Source: Streptomyces macrolidinus
GTDB taxonomy: Bacteria > Actinomycetota > Actinomycetes > Streptomycetales > Streptomycetaceae
Reading direction: 5' to 3'
DNA: 64,000 nt
Assembly: GCF_023887685.1 (NCBI RefSeq)
Contig: NZ_JAMWMR010000017.1
Location: 62,001 to 126,000, forward strand
The notes under the pieces are model-generated. The model was not told where the DNA came from and ran no database searches. It saw only the letters and a program-made list of their open reading frames with translations. Shown piece by piece: positions 61,433 through 64,000 of this stretch. The first letter of the stretch is position 1. The number at the start of each line of letters is the position of its first letter. Both the position numbers and the translations under genes were made by a program.

Positions 61433-61789
61433 TCACTTCGGTCCCGGCTTCGGGAACCTCTCCTCGTTGCGGTCGATCTTCGCGTCCAGCGCCGCCAGCG
61501 CGTCGATGCCGAGCACTTCGCACAGTTGGAGCAGGTACGCGAGCACGTCCGCGACCTCGTCGGTCACCCGGTGGGCGGTGTCGGGATCGTCCATCACGCG
61601 CGTCGACTGCTCCGGTGTCAACCACTGGAAGATCTCGACCAGTTCGGACGCCTCGACGCTGAGCGCGGCCACCAGGTTCTTGGGGGTGTGGTACTTCTGC
61701 CAGTCGCGTGCCGCGGCGAAGTCCGCGAGCCGCCGCTGCAACCGCGCCACATCCAGGTCGTTCCGCCGCTGTCCCGATTCCTCTGTCAC
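61433..61789 (-). CDS. MazG-like nucleotide pyrophosphohydrolase
   Basis: 118 residues of the all-alpha NTP pyrophosphatase fold: LQRRLADFAAARDWQKYHTPKNLVAALSVEASELVEIFQWLT supplies the EASELVE metal-binding Glu pair, and HRVTDEVADVLAYLLQLCEVLGID supplies the DEVADVLAY Asp/Glu pair. This arrangement is typical of MazG-related dCTP/dNTP house-cleaning pyrophosphatases. The GTG start at 61789 lacks a strong ribosome site. It precedes the small helical gene on the minus strand with a 175-bp gap. Confidence 0.88.
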   Translation of the reverse strand: MTEESGQRRNDLDVARLQRRLADFAAARDWQKYHTPKNLVAALSVEASELVEIFQWLTPEQSTRVMDDPDTAHRVTDEVADVLAYLLQLCEVLGIDALAALDAKIDRNEERFPKPGPK

Positions 61790-61956
61790 GGGCTCAGGTG
61801 TACCACCGGCACGCCGTCCGCCCCTGCCGTCCCTCACCTCGGCCGAGCGGCGCGCGGACCGTACCGTCGCCGAGCGGCGCGAGCACCACGTACGCCTGGA
61901 GCGTCCATGACGTGCCCGCACCGCTCGGCTCCGCGATGAACGTCAGTGGGAAGACC

Positions 61957-62346
61957 TCAGACGCCGGGTACCCCCGCGCCCTCCATCAGTCCCCGTACCT
62001 CGGTCCCCGGAGGCGTCAGCAGGAACACGTTGCGGTCGACCCGGTGCATCCCGCTGCCCAGGCCGAAGACCACACCGGTACTGAAGTCCAGCACCCGCTT
62101 GGCGACCTCGGTCTCCGCGCCCGTGAGGTCGAGCAGCACGGGCACCCCGGCCATCAACGTCTCGGCGACTTCGCGGGCGTCCGCGAACACGTTGACCCGC
62201 AGGACCACGAAGCGACGCCGCGCCTCCGTCTCCGCCTCGGGGATCGATCGGTGGTTGACCGCTGACGGCCAGGCATCCCGGCCGCGCAACGGAACGACCT
62301 GAGCGAGCCCTTCCCACTGTTCGTCGGTGACATCGTGACTGTTCAC
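61957..62346 (-). CDS. SepF-like cell division protein
   Basis: 129 residues with the SepF core: VVLRVNVFADAREVAETLMAGVPVLLDLTGAETEVAKRVLDFSTGVVFGLGSGMHRVDRNVFLLTPPGTEV. SepF anchors FtsZ to the membrane, but this protein lacks the N-terminal amphipathic helix plus long linker of true SepF; the N-terminus is short and polar. It therefore fits the additional SepF-like paralogues of Streptomyces (one of which I recall as SflB/SCO5967). GTG 62346 has GGAGGG 3-8 nt upstream. Monocistronic. Confidence 0.85.
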   Translation of the reverse strand: MNSHDVTDEQWEGLAQVVPLRGRDAWPSAVNHRSIPEAETEARRRFVVLRVNVFADAREVAETLMAGVPVLLDLTGAETEVAKRVLDFSTGVVFGLGSGMHRVDRNVFLLTPPGTEVRGLMEGAGVPGV

Positions 62347-62565
62347 CGGCCCTCCCCGCGCTGGCTCGCACTCAATGTCTGCACCGCCCAATTCTTACGC
62401 ATGGTCACCTGTTCGGCCCAACTGCGACACGGACCGCGATACTTCTGGGGGTGATGAGCGCCGTTTGAGCGCGTTCGTCAGGCGCACCGACCATTGGATC
62501 AGGCGGACCGGGAGGCGGTACGAGTGGGGTGGCGCAGCGCACACGCGACCACCCCACCGGGCGGA

Positions 62566-63315
62566 TCACTCGGATACGGAGCCGCGCGCGCGGCGGGCAC
62601 GGGCGAGCGCGAAGGCCGCGGCGCCCAGACCCAGCGTGCCGACGGCCAGGCCCGCGACGCCCAGGCCACGAGCCATGGAGTCACTGGTGGCGGCGGCCTT
62701 CGCCGGGGCAACGCTCGACTTCTGCGCCGATGTGAGGGGTGAGGTGGCCGAACTGCCGTCGCTCGCCGCGCCCTTGGCCGTGAGCTTCAGGACCGGCGCG
62801 GGGTTCTCCGGCTCCGCCCCGCTCTTCGGGGCCGCCTCGATCCAGCGGACCACCTTGCCACTTGAGTAGGTCTGGAGCGCCTTGAAGGTCAACTGATCGG
62901 TGTTGGAAGGGAGTTGACCGAAGGCGACATCGAAGTCCTGGTACTGGCCCTGCCGGATGCGTCCACCGGTCCAGGTGATCTCGGAGACCGCCTCGGTGAG
63001 CGTACCGTCCTCCGTCTTGACCGGCTTCTTGAGCTTGCTGGTGGTCACCTTCGCGGTCCAGCCGTCCTGCGGCCTGACCATCACCCCGAGGAGCGGATGG
63101 TCGGTGGGCAGGAAGACCTGCACCTTGGTGGTAGCGGCGCCGTCCTCCTCGTTCGGCACCCGGAAGGTCAGCACACCATCGGTGGCGCCCTTGGCGTAGT
63201 TCTCGGGCTGAACGGTGACATGGGCGACGGCCGCACCCGACGCGGCGAGGAGGCAGGCGGCGACGAGGGCGGACACGGCGCCGACGCGGCGCAGAGGGGT
63301 ACGCATCGGAAACAT
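62566..63315 (-). CDS. YcnI-family (DUF1775) copper-binding-type membrane protein
   Basis: 249 residues. The signal peptide (RRVGAVSALVAACLLAASGAAVA) is cleaved just before HVTVQPENYAKGATDG, leaving an N-terminal His, the copper ligand of YcnI proteins. The domain continues VLTFRVPNEEDGAATTKVQVFLPTDHPLLGVMVRPQDGW. A Ser/Ala linker leads to a C-terminal anchor helix (ARGLGVAGLAVGTLGLGAAAFALARARRAR). Members take part in copper handling beside CopCD-type proteins, which are not visible here. ATG 63315 is the best start; MRTPLRR nine bases later is possible. Confidence 0.88.
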   Translation of the reverse strand: MFPMRTPLRRVGAVSALVAACLLAASGAAVAHVTVQPENYAKGATDGVLTFRVPNEEDGAATTKVQVFLPTDHPLLGVMVRPQDGWTAKVTTSKLKKPVKTEDGTLTEAVSEITWTGGRIRQGQYQDFDVAFGQLPSNTDQLTFKALQTYSSGKVVRWIEAAPKSGAEPENPAPVLKLTAKGAASDGSSATSPLTSAQKSSVAPAKAAATSDSMARGLGVAGLAVGTLGLGAAAFALARARRARGSVSE

Positions 63316-63503
63316 GGGTGGCTGACTCCGTACTCGTGCAGGGGGGGGCAAAGGGGGAACCGGGACGAATATGGGCGTCCCATGGGCCCGGATCCTGTCA
63401 CGCACAATGGCCCGATATGCCGGTTTCGCACAGATCCGGTGTGGGAGGAACCCACCTGGACGCGTTTCGGGCGGCGCGGCGCGGGCGCCTATCGTTGGCG
63501 CCC

Positions 63504-63902
63504 ATGCAGTCCTACACAATCGGCCAGGCCGCCCGCCTGCTGGGCGTGAGCCCGGACACCGCGCGACGATGGGCGGACGCGGGCCGGATGGCGACCCGAC
63601 GCGACGAGAGCGGGCGCAGGGTCATCGACGGCCGGGATCTGGCCGCGTTCTCGGTGGAGTTGGCCCGCGGCGGCGCGGGCGAGGAGGACGCCCCCTCGTC
63701 CACCTCCGTCCGCAACGCGTTCCCTGGCATCGTCACCGCCGTGAAGCTCGGCGATGTGGCCGCCCAGGTGGAGATCCAGGCGGGGCCGCACCGCCTGGTC
63801 TCCCTGCTGACCCGGGAGGCCGTGGAGGAACTCGGCCTGGAGGTCGGGGTGGAGGCCACCGCCCGCGTGAAGTCGACGAACGTGCACATCGACCGGGCCT
63901 GA
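63504..63902 (+). CDS. HTH (MerR/excisionase-type) plus Mop/TOBE molybdate-binding protein
   Basis: 132 residues. Residues 1-50 form a small DNA-binding domain (SYTIGQAARLLGVSPDTARRWADAGRMATRRDESGRRVIDGRDLAAF). Residues about 68-132 are a Mop domain (NAFPGIVTAVKLGDVAAQVEIQAGPHRLVSLLTREAVEELGLEVGVEATARVKSTNVHI), which binds molybdate or tungstate as an oligomer. It is probably a molybdate-responsive regulator, usually controlling ModABC transport; no modABC gene is in the window, though the right edge is only 98 bp away. ATG 63504 is the family start. Divergent from the YcnI gene. Confidence 0.9.
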   Translation: MQSYTIGQAARLLGVSPDTARRWADAGRMATRRDESGRRVIDGRDLAAFSVELARGGAGEEDAPSSTSVRNAFPGIVTAVKLGDVAAQVEIQAGPHRLVSLLTREAVEELGLEVGVEATARVKSTNVHIDRA

Positions 63903-64000
63903 GCCGCATACCTGAGCCGCGTACGGGGCGGGTCGTACGAGGCGGTGCGGGGTGGATGCGGGGTGGCGAACGCATATGCGTGCCCCATCCCCCGCACCAG

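Overview
The window is a high-GC (roughly 70% G+C) actinobacterial chromosome segment, almost certainly Streptomyces. Signs include extreme third-position G/C, frequent GTG starts, purine-rich Shine-Dalgarno sequences, the WhiJ-type regulator/DUF397/ATPase trio, a Dxs-XylFGH-ROK-NgcEFG block, AcnA beside an HTH-MurA fusion, and a SepF-like protein. From memory the order resembles the Streptomyces coelicolor stretch from about SCO6027 down to SCO5967; this was not checked by search. No rRNA, tRNA, CRISPR, insertion sequence or prophage was seen.

Layout. 1-2.3 kb: fatty-acid beta-oxidation (thiolase end, FadB). 2.3-12.2 kb: cell-envelope block with two tandem Asp2-like alpha/beta hydrolases carrying Ig-like repeats, a secreted endonuclease/phosphatase-fold enzyme, a giant GT2 plus CDP-glycerol-type transferase, and an LCP ligase. 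12.3-17.6 kb: a lectin-like protein, a NYN protein, an APC permease and Dxs. 17.7-30.0 kb: sugar-uptake regulon with XylFGH, the ROK regulator, NgcEFG (GlcNAc/chitobiose uptake) and a divergent secreted GH92 mannosidase, with a DasR-like site between ngcE and the mannosidase. 30.1-36.0 kb: aconitase AcnA, an MDMPI-like protein and the HTH-MurA fusion; acnA and the fusion gene share an operator-like palindrome. 36.0-39.0 kb: MFS exporter, a peroxiredoxin-like gene broken by an in-frame TGA, and a MerR regulator. 39.1-42.8 kb: a basic protein, two DUF397 proteins, a WhiJ-like regulator, an ATPase, a GNAT and a small secreted protein.

42.8-50.4 kb: an aromatic CoA catabolic cluster (RidA, acyl-CoA dehydrogenase, benzoate/anthranilate-CoA ligase, PaaX-type regulator, two-domain aminobenzoyl/salicylyl-CoA monooxygenase-reductase, enoyl-CoA hydratase). 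A 13-bp motif lies upstream of both of its leftward units and of the ligase. 50.7-55.2 kb: an ATPase, an APC permease, ornithine carbamoyltransferase and arginine deiminase. 55.3-59.5 kb: the Pnkp/Hen1 RNA-repair pair. 59.6-64 kb: an F420-type oxidoreductase, a small conserved protein, a MazG-like pyrophosphohydrolase, a SepF-like protein, a YcnI copper-type protein and an HTH-Mop molybdate-binding protein.

The most notable signals beyond ordinary annotation are: (i) ATCTC-N6-GAGAT palindromes upstream of acnA and of the HTH-MurA gene, plus an iron-box-like sequence at acnA; (ii) TATC-N9-TGACTGTCGTCAC at both control regions of the aromatic-CoA cluster; (iii) a nonsense codon at the expected Trp of the peroxiredoxin-like gene, whose neighbouring MFS gene has a MerR-type long-spacer promoter; (iv) the duplicated Asp2/Ig-like hydrolases beside a teichoic-acid-like polymerase. 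All functions are inferred from reading translated sequence; no database search was possible.
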